Assembly (NCBI GenBank): GCA_963969495.1
Contig: OZ018323.1
Span: 80,796,919 to 80,860,918 of the forward strand
DNA: 64,000 bases
Origin: Ceratothoa steindachneri
Taxonomy: Eukaryota > Arthropoda > Malacostraca > Isopoda > Cymothoidae
Direction of reading: 5' to 3'
Part shown: positions 11,130-23,100 of the stretch, piece by piece
Layout of the letters: each line of letters opens with the position of its first letter
Position numbering within the stretch: the stretch's first letter is position 1
The notes under the pieces: model-generated
Database searches by the model: none
What the model was told of the DNA's origin: nothing
Seen by the model: only the letters and a program-made list of their open reading frames with translations
Translations under genes and position numbers: made by a program

Positions 11130-14100
11130 CATGCGACCTAAAAAAAAAAAAAAAAGTCGTCTAGTCCAAAAGTCTGTGTGCACGAACTCGTCCCGAGTAC
11201 AAGGGGCAAAGGTAGATACCCCGCTCGTCCCGGTACTGGGGCAGGTAAACTTGCACCGAATCCTTTTGACTCGCTTCCACACCCCCTGCTAGAAGTGTCT
11301 TCCTTTTACGTGAGGACACGCATGCCCGACAAGAGGAGCGGCGGGCGTGCTTATTAGACCTAGCCCGAAGAAATTCACCGACAGTGAAGTCGTTCAGGCG
11401 TTTTATAGCGCATGTGTTTGAGGCTGACCACCACGGGAGCAGTCGGCGTGCAAAACGGCCAGACGTTCTAGGAATACTAGTTTGGCTTCATCTCCCGACC
11501 TAAACTCCTCGACTGCGACAGAGAAATCTGTAATTTCCTGAAATGCGGACCACCGGCGCGGACTCTCAGGCGGCAGCGGCCCCCCAAAATATTTAAATGG
11601 GAAAGTGATCACTACCATGGTGGTCATCGACTATCCCCAACCCAATTGAGACTGTGCATCTGGAAAGCACAAAGATGGATCGAGAGGAAAACGAAGCGGT
11701 TCTCGGGCACTGAAGCGTACTAATCCACTTTTAGGACGCCTATCTCCACCTCGTCGATCAGGTTGGCAGGGACCTCACCCCTGGGATTGATCGAGTAAGC
11801 TTCCCAAACAGGATGTCTACCGTTCAGATCACCGAGCAAGAGAAGGGGCCTCGGCAACCATGCCAAGACGCATCAAAGGCTGACAGTGGAATGTACGCAG
11901 AAATAACGGTATACCCCCTATCCAGGTGCAGCTACTGCCTGAAAGGTGTCTAGTGATAAGAACAGAAACATCATGCCGGGTGTTATGTGTCGCAAAACCC
12001 TTATACCCCGGGAGGGTGGGCAGGGGGCACGCGCCCAGCATCGTCTGCAAAAAGATATCTGACGGAAAACGGGAAGAAATGAGCCTCCTCAGGCCCTTCG
12101 GTTTGGCTCAAAGTCGGAAGGAATTCCATTGAAGGCCTAGCTCGGAGGAGATGCGGGGGCCCTCTTCGAAGAGAAGACCCTCACGGAAATGGACGTACGC
12201 TTGCCGGAGGCAGAACTCCGGAAAATGCGCTGAAGCCTTCGAAGACTTATTGGGGGTGGTTGGGCTCACCATGCGAGTCTTTTCCTCCCTCTGCCTTCGA
12301 GTCACCAAGCTTAGCAGCACTCGGTGTAGGCGTAGGAGCCGAAACTCTTTTAGTGCTGTCCTACTATCGGGAGGCAGCTTTAGAAATCCCGGAAGATGAC
12401 ATCACTACCAACTTCAGAGGTGTTGCCTCCTGTGATTCTAATGACTCGTTGGAGCGCGTAGCCATTTCGCCTTACGGGAAACGGTGACGCGGGGGTGAGC
12501 CCTTTGTGCCGCCAGCTTTACTACGAAATTTTGGCCTGAGCGGCCAGGATTTACTTCTCAAGATTACGCACCACATTGCTTCGGAGAAGCTGGGTGCGTC
12601 TTTCCCTAAGTAACACACTAGATTTGGACTTAACGTGTGCAGCCTTGGAGCAACTTACAGACTGCGCGTCTATAGGGGCGATTCGCATGGCCGAAGCGGT
12701 GGCAGTAGTAGAACGAATGCCTTCACGCGGTAGCGATACCAACCGGCACGCACCGACTCAGGGAGCTTGTCACAGTCGAACGTGACGAAGTGTAGGGGTG
12801 GGTCTCATGGCCCCAACCCGTTTTCTCATCACACATATGACCTTGACCGCTCCATGATGATGTCATCTATGGGGTAGTCCATGAGTTACCTCGCATAAAC
12901 CAGTTTTCACGAAGTTCATGGTAGAGTGCATCATCATACTCCCGACGTGCCCTCGTGTCCAAAGGGCACCAATCATGTCCGCCTCAGAGGGATTCGACGC
13001 ATTCGCCAGAAGGCTCCCGTCTGAGAAACGGGTCACCTTCGGCTCTCTACCAATTACGCTAGCTAAAGCTCACCTCTAATGGATCATGTTGCCATGAATG
13101 GAACGAATAACGAGAGAGCGTTTGAAGCCAGCGGGCTCGAAAACGCCAGATAACCTCTGAATGAGGGCCCTCGACGTAATCGATGCTCCGCTATGCACAC
13201 TTTTAGTCTGGGACTTCCAACCCGGGGGAGCACCGGAGCCGATCTTGGCTTGGTCACATAGAGAAACGGCCCCGTTCGTCCCCATGGCTCTCACGGAGGG
13301 AGAGGAGCCCCAGAGATTCTCTTGTCTTTTTAAGGGAGGAGGGCGGGGATTGAACCCGCTTCTCCCCTCCGCCGGCTGGAGCACTAGGCCAGATCCTTCT
13401 CTCAAATGGAGGTCTTGACTGTCACAGGGGAACAAGTATGGGGAGGACACTGCGTTCAGTTCTTGGCACCAAACCAAGGTTCGACCCGATCGAAGATTCT
13501 ATCATCTGGGGTTGGGTCACATTAGGGACCAAGTCCATTTGCCACCTACCCCAAGTACCCTTTGTCTCGTCCGCTGGCGAAGAGGACGGGGGGAGCAGGT
13601 ACAGTAACCCTATGGCTCTATCGAGCCACTCCCATCGCTGGTGGTCAATTTTGGGCCACCTGTGAAAGAAAAGTAGGGACAGCCTCTAGAAAGAGGAAGT
13701 CAACCAAGGGCGACTCCAGAGAACGGGGAGAGGTGGAAGTCCCCTACAGCCGTAGGACTAGGAGGGAGGGCATTTTTCAGTGGAGCTGCCGGAAGGCGGC
13801 TCCGGGCTACTGCGCGTTTGCGTCCCGTGATAATGATGCTCCTCATCAACCCACGCAGTAGCCCGCTCTGCGAGGGGTGAACACGGGGCCGACAAAACCA
13901 TCTGCCCACTCCTCCCACTTAGTGGCCTGGCGTCTCAACCATAGGCACCGCGTAAAATCGATAGACAGTGAAAGAAGAAAGATGATGTGATTAAGGTGAG
14001 GGTGAGGATGAAGCAGGTTGTTAAAGAAAAACCCACCACCTCAAACCGGAGCTCAAGGGAGGGAGCGTTGCCCCCCCCCCTTATCCGGGATGGTTGGCTG

Positions 14101-14290
14101 AGAGCAAGCTGGTCGGCGTCTAGCCTGTGAAATTAGAGGCCGATCAGAGAAAGTTGTGGGAGAGATTGTAATGGAAAGTGAGCAATCAGGGTAAGTAGAC
14201 AGGGGGGCAGAAATGACAGGCCGGACGCGGCGCCGAGTCCTGTCAGTAAGGCGGCCAGGAAAGGAAATCGCCATGCCTTTACAAGGCCAG
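11130..14290 (-). mobile_element. Family A LINE, internally deleted copy reaching the 5' UTR
   Basis: Read on the - strand, the copy begins near 14290 with the family 5' UTR (similar to 44160-44400). It continues through ORF1 (GTNGAVSLCDQAKIGSGAPP near 13270; LIQRLSGVFEPAGFKRSL near 13130) and degenerate endonuclease (about 12130-11420), reaching the endonuclease/RT linker near 11280. There it jumps straight to the 3' UTR (about 11250-11130), so the reverse transcriptase and RNase H are deleted. The junction lies around 11250-11260, where the 3' end sequence meets RIRCKF. Stops and frameshifts are frequent. Confidence 0.75.
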
Positions 14291-14344
14291 CCGATGGGGT
14301 TGTATTCTCATTACCCGCAATGGGAAGGAACATAACCCTCACAT

Positions 14345-14690
14345 ACTTCCCCCAGGATGATTAAGCTTCGGACCTAAGCTCCTACTACCACTTCTTAATA
14401 TCTCCTTTATTTCAATTACCTTTCACTTTGATTCGCCCTTCTTCGCGTTTTCTTATCCATACATCATCCAATTACCAATTTCACCACAAAGCACAATCAT
14501 GGGATTAGATAGTCCCATACCCGTACACCTTACAGCTTTCACACCTTTTTACGTCACGTAAGACCCCATTTCTTACTAAGCACATCAATTATGCTCGTTA
14601 ATTTCTGACTCTCCTTTGCCCAACCTATGTGCATTTATGTGCCGAAAGAATGTTTCCTACAAAAGTTTCTTTCTGTATGGATCATATTCA
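14345..14690. other. Pyrimidine-rich gene-less stretch
   Basis: CT- and A-rich sequence between the LINE 5' end and the 5S-like segment. I find no open frame of note and no recognised element. Confidence 0.35.
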
Positions 14691-14704
14691 TACCCCTTGC
14701 AACC

Positions 14705-14820
14705 ATCCGGGCTCTTGCTTAGCAGAGGTAAAATACGGCTTCCAATTACAACGAAGTTAAGCCACATTGGGTGTGGTTCATAGCCGGATGGAATTCCGAT
14801 TCGGGTCGCTTTACCGGTGG
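14705..14820 (+). ncRNA. 5S rRNA-like segment (pseudogene or 5S-derived SINE)
   Basis: The core CGAAGTTAAGCCACATTGGG (14752-14771) followed by GTGTGGTT, GGATGG and a GGGTC-containing block matches the order of the 5S rRNA internal control region: A box GAAGTTAAGC, intermediate element GGATGG, then a C-box-like region. The 5' part is poorly conserved and spacing differs from a functional gene, so I read it as a pseudogene or the head of a 5S-derived SINE. Its full extent to the right (about 14,890) is unclear. Confidence 0.45.
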
Positions 14821-15084
14821 GTGTAGATACTCATGGTTCAAATAGCATATTAATCAGTGTGTTCCCACTGAGAAACAAGACAGATTGAACTGAGTTACGA
14901 TCGGTGATAAAAACCCTTAGCAATTTCCCTTTCCCTACAACCATCAACTACTACCCAGTCCCATCCAGAATCTTTTTCTTAGCTCACTTCTCTCATTACA
15001 GGATTTATACCGGGCACTTTAAATGCACTTTTTGAAGAAGAAAGGAATATAAACTAAGATAAATAAAATTCTATAATTTCTTAC

Positions 15085-15162
15085 CTGGAAGATATGACCT
15101 GCGGGCTGGTGGAGGCCACTGCTTTTCTTTGTCTCGTATTCCTCTTTGGTGGTGTCTTCACC
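15085..15162 (-). CDS. Candidate 78-nt exon of an unidentified gene
   Basis: On the - strand, a pyrimidine-rich acceptor (CCTATTTTTTAAG, AG at 15164-15163) precedes 26 open codons that begin GEDTTKEEYETKKSS and end AGHIFQ. They are followed by the donor CTTCCAG|GTAAGA (GT at 15084-15083). The exon is phase 0 to phase 0 and its composition is clearly more coding-like than the AT-rich flanks. I do not recognise the protein. No adjoining exon was found, because LINE debris begins at 15,275. It could be an exon of a gene whose other exons lie in gaps between elements, or chance. Confidence 0.35.
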
Positions 15163-15274
15163 CTTAAAAAATAGGCTTGGTGTCATGTACAGGTAGAGAA
15201 TCCAGGGTATATTATAAAAAATAAGGTCGAATGTCACAATACTGGCTCGATCCACAACCTCACAGAAGCGTTTT

Positions 15275-16860
15275 ATGCGGATACATAAAACTAGCATCTT
15301 TAGTCAAACTTCGAACGAAAAAAGGATTGAAAGAAAAGTAAGGCAGTGTAGCCCTATCAGCACCCAAGTGCTGAACGTCATGGAACGAATAATGTCCAAT
15401 GCGCGGGTACAAGACTATAGGTTGCGAATATGAGCATCCCAATTGAAGTGTCGGTCGAAAACAAGACCAAGGAAACGGTGTGAATTCAGCACTTCCAGGC
15501 GAACCCATTTAAAGACAAGTCCTGGTCGGGGTAGAGCCGTGGATGTCGATAGAAGTGCACCAAGGTAAAACAAAATCTGTGCGCTTCGGCATAGAGACAG
15601 AAGAGGTTCAATGTCTGTTGGAGTAGAGGCTCCAGAGTTGGCATCTGGGGGGCACAAGAGAGATCGTAAGGTGGTCCACGTAGAGCGTAGCGAGAACATC
15701 TTCCGGCGGCACTGACGTGATACCGTTGATGCTCAAGTCAGAGTGGGACACAAAGGACACTTTCCTGCTCCATTGGGTCGGAGAAGGCTCCCCGCCCATA
15801 TGCTGAATCGAAGATCTCGCAAAAATTCAGAAATAAAGATTGGGAGATGTCCCCTTGCCCCAATCGTGTAGTCTTCCTATCATAGGCCTTCTTCAGAGTG
15901 GAAAAAAAAAAACCAAATCGTTTTGCTGTCTACAAAGTGAGGCCTTGCAGACAGCATTATCGGGTCGGAGCATAGCATTCGATGTGGATTGGAACTTGCG
16001 GAAGCCGCACTATATGGAATACAGGTGGCTTCCGCTGTTCAGAAAAAGGTTGAGCTAACAATTTCTCCATCAATTTGCACACGCAGGAGGTTAGAGAGAT
16101 TGCGTGGAACCCGGCAGGGGTAAGTGAACTCTCCCCAGTTTGCCAAAAATGAGCACAGTAGCGATTCGCCAGGAGTCTGGGAAGATAGCCTCTATCCAGA
16201 TCCCATTCCTCAATTACCCAGGTGTAGATGCATGGCATACGGGACATCTTCCGGATCAGGGGCTGTGTCCGAGCATGAAGTAGCTCAATAGGGCCAACAC
16301 CCTAACTTATTAAGTCGCTCCCATTGGGCCACCTGCCTGTTGAAGTAAAGGAGGGACTACTGATGGAAAAGAGGGTCAGTAAGAACAGGGGGAAGGGGAA
16401 CCTCCTTTTCCGGTGTGGACCTGCACGACCTGGCAAAAGGGGGTTAAGACGTTTTGTTTTTTTTTCTTTTAACATTTTACATGGCCATTACACAAGATTT
16501 TGTCACGCATGCCTGTGAGGGCTAACACACCGCAACAAGAAAACGGCACTACAGGGCCCCTTTGATTGGCCTCGGCTGCTATCACTGGGTGGGGTAGTAT
16601 ATGCCTTCCCCGCCACCCCTTGGTAAAATTCGGACCAAATCCTACACGTGAGCGCTGGATCATGATCGAGGAGGTTCATAGGTAGGAGAAGGGGCCAACA
16701 AAAGGTGATTGTAAAAGGACAACGGAAGGAGAGTTGGTACAAGAAAAATAAATTAGGGGTTAGCGAAGGAAGGACGAGAGGCTAAGCTGGGGCTGGATGG
16801 GGCGCTGAGTCCCGTAGGCACTGCAGCCAGAGAAACATCGCTGTGCTACCTACGGGAGTA
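15275..16860 (-). mobile_element. Family A LINE, internally deleted fragment
   Basis: On the - strand, from 16,860 down. First comes the family 5' UTR end (GAGTCCC... region 16,765-16,851, matching 44,330-44,410), then the 5' region at about 16,740-16,320. A jump leads into the reverse transcriptase (SLTSCVCKLMEKLL near 16,110; a decayed motif C region 15,720-15,660). The sequence stops near 15,275 before RNase H. The frame is broken throughout. The copy is both internally deleted and truncated at the 3' end. Confidence 0.65.
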
Positions 16861-17039
16861 ACAAATAATAATAATAAGGTAAAGTAATGCCGAGAGGGAT
16901 GAAGGGAAAGTGCACAACTTTACCAGTCCCCCATCAGTTCATCCCAAACAGCGAGAGGAGGGGGGGCTTTACCTAATTTGCACTCAGGCTGGGAGGACGT
17001 GCAGCTCCTCCGGACACTAAATGTAATAGACTACACACG

Positions 17040-17905
17040 GTACCCCCCTACGTGTGGGTCTCCATAATAACGTATCACCATGCGGTACCATAAATCTTCA
17101 GATGAAAAAAAAACCCAACTGGCATAATGCCGTCAAAAAAGTAAGGCCTTACTGATAGAATTTTCCAGGCCGGGCGTAACGGTACAGAAGACATAGGCTC
17201 CGCTCTCCAGGCTAAGTATTTACCATTTTCTCCAACTTGTCCATGCACGAGGTTGTAGAAATTGGGCGGGGTACTGTGCTAAGAAAAGCAAGCACAGTAG
17301 GCAGTCGCCAGGAGTCATGGGGGAACATTCTCTGGACAATTTCTATTGTGAAAATCTAGCAAAAGGGCCATGCCTTGCTTACCTAGAGGTCTAAGCATAG
17401 CACAGGAGACATTGTCTGCACCTTAAGCAAGAGTGGAACCCAACTCTTGAGATAAGTTCAAGACGCCGGCCTTCAGCAACATCCCAGAGAGAGAATGTGG
17501 AGAAAGCGGTCACAAACGATTCTACCACATATGCAAGACTCAAAGATTGCTGTAATGTTCTCCTGAGGAACGGGTAGCGGGTCCGGCGAGAACTTGCCCA
17601 AATTCCTTTCCATACCTTTCGGGGGGCGTGGGTTGCTCGTTAATTCAAGATATGCCAGCCAGGAAGAGAGGCGAGCGCATACCGAACCTAATCATAGCTC
17701 GTTCGGGTAGCGTTTATAACGCATGTAGGCATATCGCTTCTGCCTGAGGGCCGTCTCACACGGCGATGGTTATTAAAGAAGTCACAGGCCTCGCTTCACC
17801 TCACTGACCGAGATAGAAATAAGTGATTTCCTGAAAAGCTGTCTTCCCTGCGCACGCACCAAGAACCAGCAAGGTGGATTCTCAGGGGAGGGCAGGCCGG
17901 AAAAT
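17040..17905 (-). mobile_element. Family A LINE, highly degenerate RT/endonuclease-linker fragment
   Basis: Nucleotide similarity to the family is visible in patches: 17,058-17,098 (RT, matching about 28,528-28,573), 17,218-17,330 (RT), 17,590-17,760 (linker) and 17,815-17,880 (end of endonuclease). No frame survives. The neighbouring stretch 16,861-17,039 holds a (TAA)n-like run and nothing else that I recognise. Confidence 0.55.
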
Positions 17906-18671
17906 CGGTGAATGAGGTGGAGTGGCAAGGTCAAGGAAAATGGGGAGGATAGGATGAACGACGCGTTGAATCCCTTGTATCATCATGTTTATGACAAGCC
18001 CCTGAGATGGTGCTAGTATAAGCATTCAGAGATTCAGAGGCAACTTTACAAAAATGGGGAGAGGGCAAATACCCTCTTTGTGAAGCTGGAAATGTAGCAA
18101 TGCGAAAATCATTCAATGAAAATTGGCGAGATGGGAGCCCCTCCACCAGTGAGAGAGGTGTGATCACATTCCTTGTCCACTCCAACAATAAGGTTGGGCA
18201 AAGTTTTGTTGAAGGGAATTTAGTCACTCATTAACGTCTATAAGGTGTTCTTTGTCCTTGAACCTGATTGTCATACTATGACCTCAAGGGATCATCCTAT
18301 TGGGAAGATTTAGGCGCCACAACCAATACCAGTAGGATGAACATTATAGGCATTCTCCACCACAGCTCTGGAACGTTAGATAAAGTCCTATGAATCAAGC
18401 TCGATGACTGACCTCGAGAGATTGGGGTGACCACATCCAACATCCAGTTGAAAGAAAAAAGGCGAGAGGGTCCAAAAAGTAGTAGCGGAAAGGGTAAAAG
18501 GGCCGGGAGGGCATGGTTCCTCAATTAACAAGTGCAGCATTGATGTACATAGGATACCTCCCAGCGTCATAATGACAATAAGAGGCTTTGTTTGTTGTCC
18601 AGGTTCGTTATAGCAAGTGGGTTTGCACCTGGATGCAGCATCCACATTCTTGCGGTGGAGAAAATAGAGGT
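17906..18671. other. Unassigned stretch left of the tandem array
   Basis: No gene is supported. A - strand frame at 18729-18388 starts MPIVRTFPPCPLCNKFYDYH and has a CxxC...H...C pattern, but I could not place it in a family and it overlaps the left edge of the tandem array, where the other units lack the cysteines. It may be eroded LINE 5' sequence. Confidence 0.3.
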
Positions 18672-18827
18672 GATAGTCATAGAACTTGTTGCATAAAGGG
18701 CAAGGAGGGAATGTACGAACAATTGGCAAAGTTTAAGTCAACTTAGTGAGCCAAGCCCAATCTATTTTAACCTGGACCGCGAGGAAGTGAAGATCCCTCA
18801 AGATCAACAGACTATGGAAAATTTTGG

Positions 18828-18982
18828 ATTGATTGATTGATTGTTTAAGGGCTACGCAACTTCAATCAAGTTATTGTCGCCCGTCAGAAGGAAGGAGGAG
18901 AGGGTAAACTGGGGCCGGACGGAGCGCTGAGTCCCGTCAGCACGGCGGCCAGGATGGCAAATCGCCCCGCCCATTACAGGGA
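18828..18982 (-). mobile_element. SINE-like short element with a LINE-derived head
   Basis: An insertion of 155 bp absent from units 2 and 3, flanked by a 10-bp duplication AAAATTTTGG (18818-18827 and 18983-18992). Read on the - strand, its first 90 or so bases match the 5' end of the full-length family A LINE (44,325-44,412). The remainder is unrelated to that LINE and ends in a (CAAT)n tail. A potential hairpin precedes the tail (outer stem GGGC/GCCC, inner stem AACTT/AAGTT). The size, tail and target duplication fit a SINE mobilised by another LINE. Confidence 0.7.
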
Positions 18983-18992
18983 AAAATTTTGG

Positions 18993-20125
18993 CTTTCATA
19001 GAAATAATGATAGAAAATTGTATGTAAATATTTTTCTTTTAGAAAATCATCAGTGATAAAAAGTAATTGGCAGTGTAAGAGTAGGAGGGACATAAATCAA
19101 TCGGCCGTCATCGCCCACCCCTACATAGAGATTTGCTGACATGGATGGATTCTCCTTTGCAGTCCTACAACATTTAGTTATCTTCTTTGTCACCTTAATC
19201 CTACAATAAAGCAGCTATGGTTCAAGATCGAACTGAGCAGAACAGATAAAAAGAGAGACTACACACAAAGAATGTGGAGAGTAGGTAGCCATAGTAACCT
19301 TATGGCAACCAAATTGTGCGATTTGTGGATTGAATGGAAATTTTGATCCTGGAAAGCACCAAGAGCAAGAACTGGTTCAAATTTCCTGCACTAATTTAAA
19401 ATGAATAAAGTATGCAACAATACTTCTATCCTCTATGATATCAAATAAAAACCTCCAACTTGAAATAGAGATGCCCCCGCCATTATCAAGTAGTGACCAG
19501 TGATTCGGATCACATGTAAAATTGCAGGTTCCTCCAAATATATAGTAAAAACAAAATAAGTACATATGGGTGGTAAAACACCAAAATTATCAACCAGCCT
19601 GTGGAAATGATCAGATGCTTTCGCGTTGCTAATTACCACCCAATTTGAAAAGAATCAAAAGAAATACTATAGATGGTCCTTACGCAGGAGATTTTGGGGC
19701 ATCAACAGGAGGAACTGAGGAATCTGGATTCTTAGCTTTTCGCCCTCTTGTGGTGCGGGTTCTGCAAATAATAGAAAACTCAAAATATTCAAGGACTTTA
19801 TTTGTGGGGACTGGAGGAAATGCGGATATTATTTTAAGTTCATTTATGGGGATCAAACATCTCTCAAGGAAAAATGATTTTACAAATCACTGGATGAATT
19901 GTATCATGCATAAGTGCCTGTGGTCCAGGATTTTTCTGCCCTTTCTTTACAGCCCCAATCTGGCAAACTCATATCAACGGCATAAGTGAATGTAATTACA
20001 ATATACACAAAAAGAAGGAAGCACAATGTGAATTGTGGGGGAAGGGAAAGAACCTGTCCCCACTACAAGGGAGATGAGGGTAGCAACAATGCTCATCCTA
20101 GTACCGAAACAGCTATTCTTTATGA
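18993..20125. other. Anonymous segment of tandem unit 1
   Basis: A non-LINE part of the repeat unit, recurring at 24,545-25,735 and 35,755-36,775. It contains a + strand open frame at 19645-19989 (starts MKRIKRNTIDGPYAGD) and a - strand frame at 19565-19377 (starts MYLFCFYYIFGG). Both are kept in unit 2, but the + frame is cut short in unit 3 (36466-36657). No splice sites, domain or promoter support a gene, and the conservation reflects near-identity of the duplicated DNA. I treat it as anonymous duplicated sequence. Confidence 0.45.
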
Positions 20126-23100
20126 AACCATCTGGCAACTGCCTACTAGGGCATAGGTCGCCATAATCTTAGTCTAATGATAGGCTAAATAAAAAACAAA
20201 AAACCCCAGACCAAAAAGGCTGCTCTGGCGTCAGGGGTAGTAAGCCTCCCTCGGCACAGCAAAGAATATGTGACAACAATAAGGAAGCCAATGTTCATGG
20301 ACTCGATGGCCCACTCATGCCCTGCAATTCTTTCATTTCGAGCAATGGGGAAGATGATCTAGACATTCACCCAGCTTGCCGCAACCGTGGTATCACAGAG
20401 TGCAGACCAGGGGTGTGGAGATATCAATGCCCCAAGAGCATTCATGGCACTTTGTGAGGCTTTAAAGACCATTAGCTGGAATCCAAATAGGGCACGAAAG
20501 GTTATCTACTATACTGAATGGTGCATTGCAACCAGTACGGCGAAAAGAAAGATGCAGCACCTGGTAAAGCACAAATAATTTGAAAAACAAGTCATATGGC
20601 TTGGAAGCCAACTTTCTCCTGGGACTTGGATGAGTCGGTATGCACAAACATAGATACAGCGAGACACGAAGTTTGCACCAAAAAGTTAGAAGCGATTATG
20701 ACAACGGCTGTGAAATTTGGGGGAGCAGAGATGTGGGGACAAATAGTCTAAGGCATTAGCCTTCAGGATGGCAACCTGGGCAGAAGGCGAGGTACCACTA
20801 GCCAGAGAGCTACACCTAAGCTCTCAAAGGAGTTTCCTAGTTGGCCTAGAGTATCATTGTCGTCTCTTGACGGCTTAGGCACCGTCGAGATCGGCTGCAT
20901 ATGGAGGAAGAGCCATTGGCGAATGAGGGAGGCACCACTTTCACACATACAAGTACATAATGAATTGTGTACAGCGCAGAACTAGTGGCATTTCCCTGGA
21001 ATCAACCTGGGAAGTGTGGAAGGCATCGGCCACTTTCTACAACACACACACAACTGCGGATGCATTAAACCCGCATCCATAGTCAATCTTCAAGAGAACA
21101 AAATATTGGTAGAAAAGTAAGGCAGTAGCTCTATCAGCACTGTCTTGAACATCACATAATGAAGAATGTCCATGGTGCAGGTACAAGAGACTATTAGAAT
21201 GTATGTATGTATAAGCCTCACAGGTAAGGCTTTTTCCTTAAACAAGACCAAGAAAATTGTGTGAATCCACCATTTTCAGATGAGCTTCATTTAGCCATAA
21301 GTCTGTCTCGGGCTGGAACTATGGATGATGGCAGAAGTGCACCACCTTACTCTTAGACAAGGAAAAATGAAATCAAAGCGCTTTGACATGGGAGAGAAAT
21401 GTGGTTCAATGACTTGGAGGAGACACTCCAGATTTGGCATCTGGGCTGCACCAAACGAGGTCGAAAGGTCGCCCAAATGGAGTGCAGCAAGAACATCTTC
21501 CAGCAGCATTGAGGTGATACCGTTGATGCTCAGGGGATTGTGACACTGAGGACACATAAATGTTCCAATGGGCCAGAGAGGACTACCTCCGACTCATGTG
21601 GAATCGAGAATTTCGAAGAAATCCAGATCGATAAACGCTGTAGAGTAGTGCTATCAACAAAGGAAGGCCTCCCAGACAGCTTATTCAATCAGAAACGAGC
21701 ATCCGAGGTGGAGTGGAATTTGTAGATGCTGCAGTGTATAGAAGACAGGTGGCCCTAGCTGCCCAGGAAAAAGGTTAAACTAACATTGACTAATTTTTCC
21801 CTCAACTTGCACATGCATGAGGTTGGAGAGACTGGGATGAAACCAGTCAGAGTAGTGATATCTCAAGGGTTTCAAAATGTGAGCATAATAGTCATTCACC
21901 AGAAATCAGGGCGGGTACCTTATGTGCAGATCCTGTGGAACAGATCTTCTAACATAAATGCCTTGACTCACTCAGCTAGCTTTTAAAGTGAGGCATACAG
22001 GACATAGTACAGACCAGGGGGTGATGTTTGAGCATTAAGTGAGTGGAACGCAGCCTTCCAGGCATAGCTCGGAAATGCGGGGACGCTCTTCGAAGAAAAG
22101 AAATGGTTGTACACTTCCCAGAGCAGGAACTATAGGCACTATCGCCTTCAAAAACATATGGGGCGAGACTGGGCTCGATATCACTCTTTTGATTCCTCCA
22201 CCTTAAAACCTTTGGTGGGTTTCCCTCATTTGGAGAGTCCAGTCTCTAAACAACACAGCCCAGGATTGGGTAGGGATGTAGCAGCCCAATCTTCCCTTTG
22301 CTGTCCTCCTATGGGGAGGGGGCAGCTTTAGAAACCAGGGAAGATGGCCTACCAAACACCTTCAGGGGTGCTGCCTCCTGCGAGTCTAACGACTCAGTGG
22401 AGGCACGCGACCGTTTTGCCTTATGGGAAATGGGGATACTGGGGGAACCGTGGTTTTAGCAGAGGATGTGAGGCTTTGTTACGGTCGCTCTATCAGGCTA
22501 GCATGGGAAAGGGGAAGGAAGTAGAAGTCACATGAGGGTTTCAAATGGGCGCAGAAATGACCTTAATAGTAGGGCTGGAGGAGGAGGATGCTTTCCCCGC
22601 CTCCAAATTGAGGAATAAGACATCCAATGGAATACCAGGCACGTCAGGACCAAGTCTTAGCATTACCATGAGAGAGAATCTGCACCACATTGCTTATAAG
22701 AATCGGGGTGCGGCTCTCCCATTGAGACACTTGGCCATACAGGATAGGGACTTAACAAATACTTCCTTGGAGTAATTTACAGACTTCAGGTAAACAGGAC
22801 TTTGCATGTCTTGATGAGTAATTCGTATGACTAAAGTGGTGGCACTTGCCACGAATAGCTGCACGCGGTAACATTACTAACCAGCACACACCGAGAAAGG
22901 AACCCGTCACTGCCAAACGTGAAGTGTAGATATGGATATCGCGGTCATTCCATTTTCTTATTACAGATTCGAACTTGAGCACTGCATAGTCGACGAGCTA
23001 TAAAGTGATGTCTTATAAATAGTCGACAAGTTCCCTCACATTAAGTACTCATTTCATGAAGTGCATGGTAGAGTGCAGCATCAAACTCACTGACGAGTCG

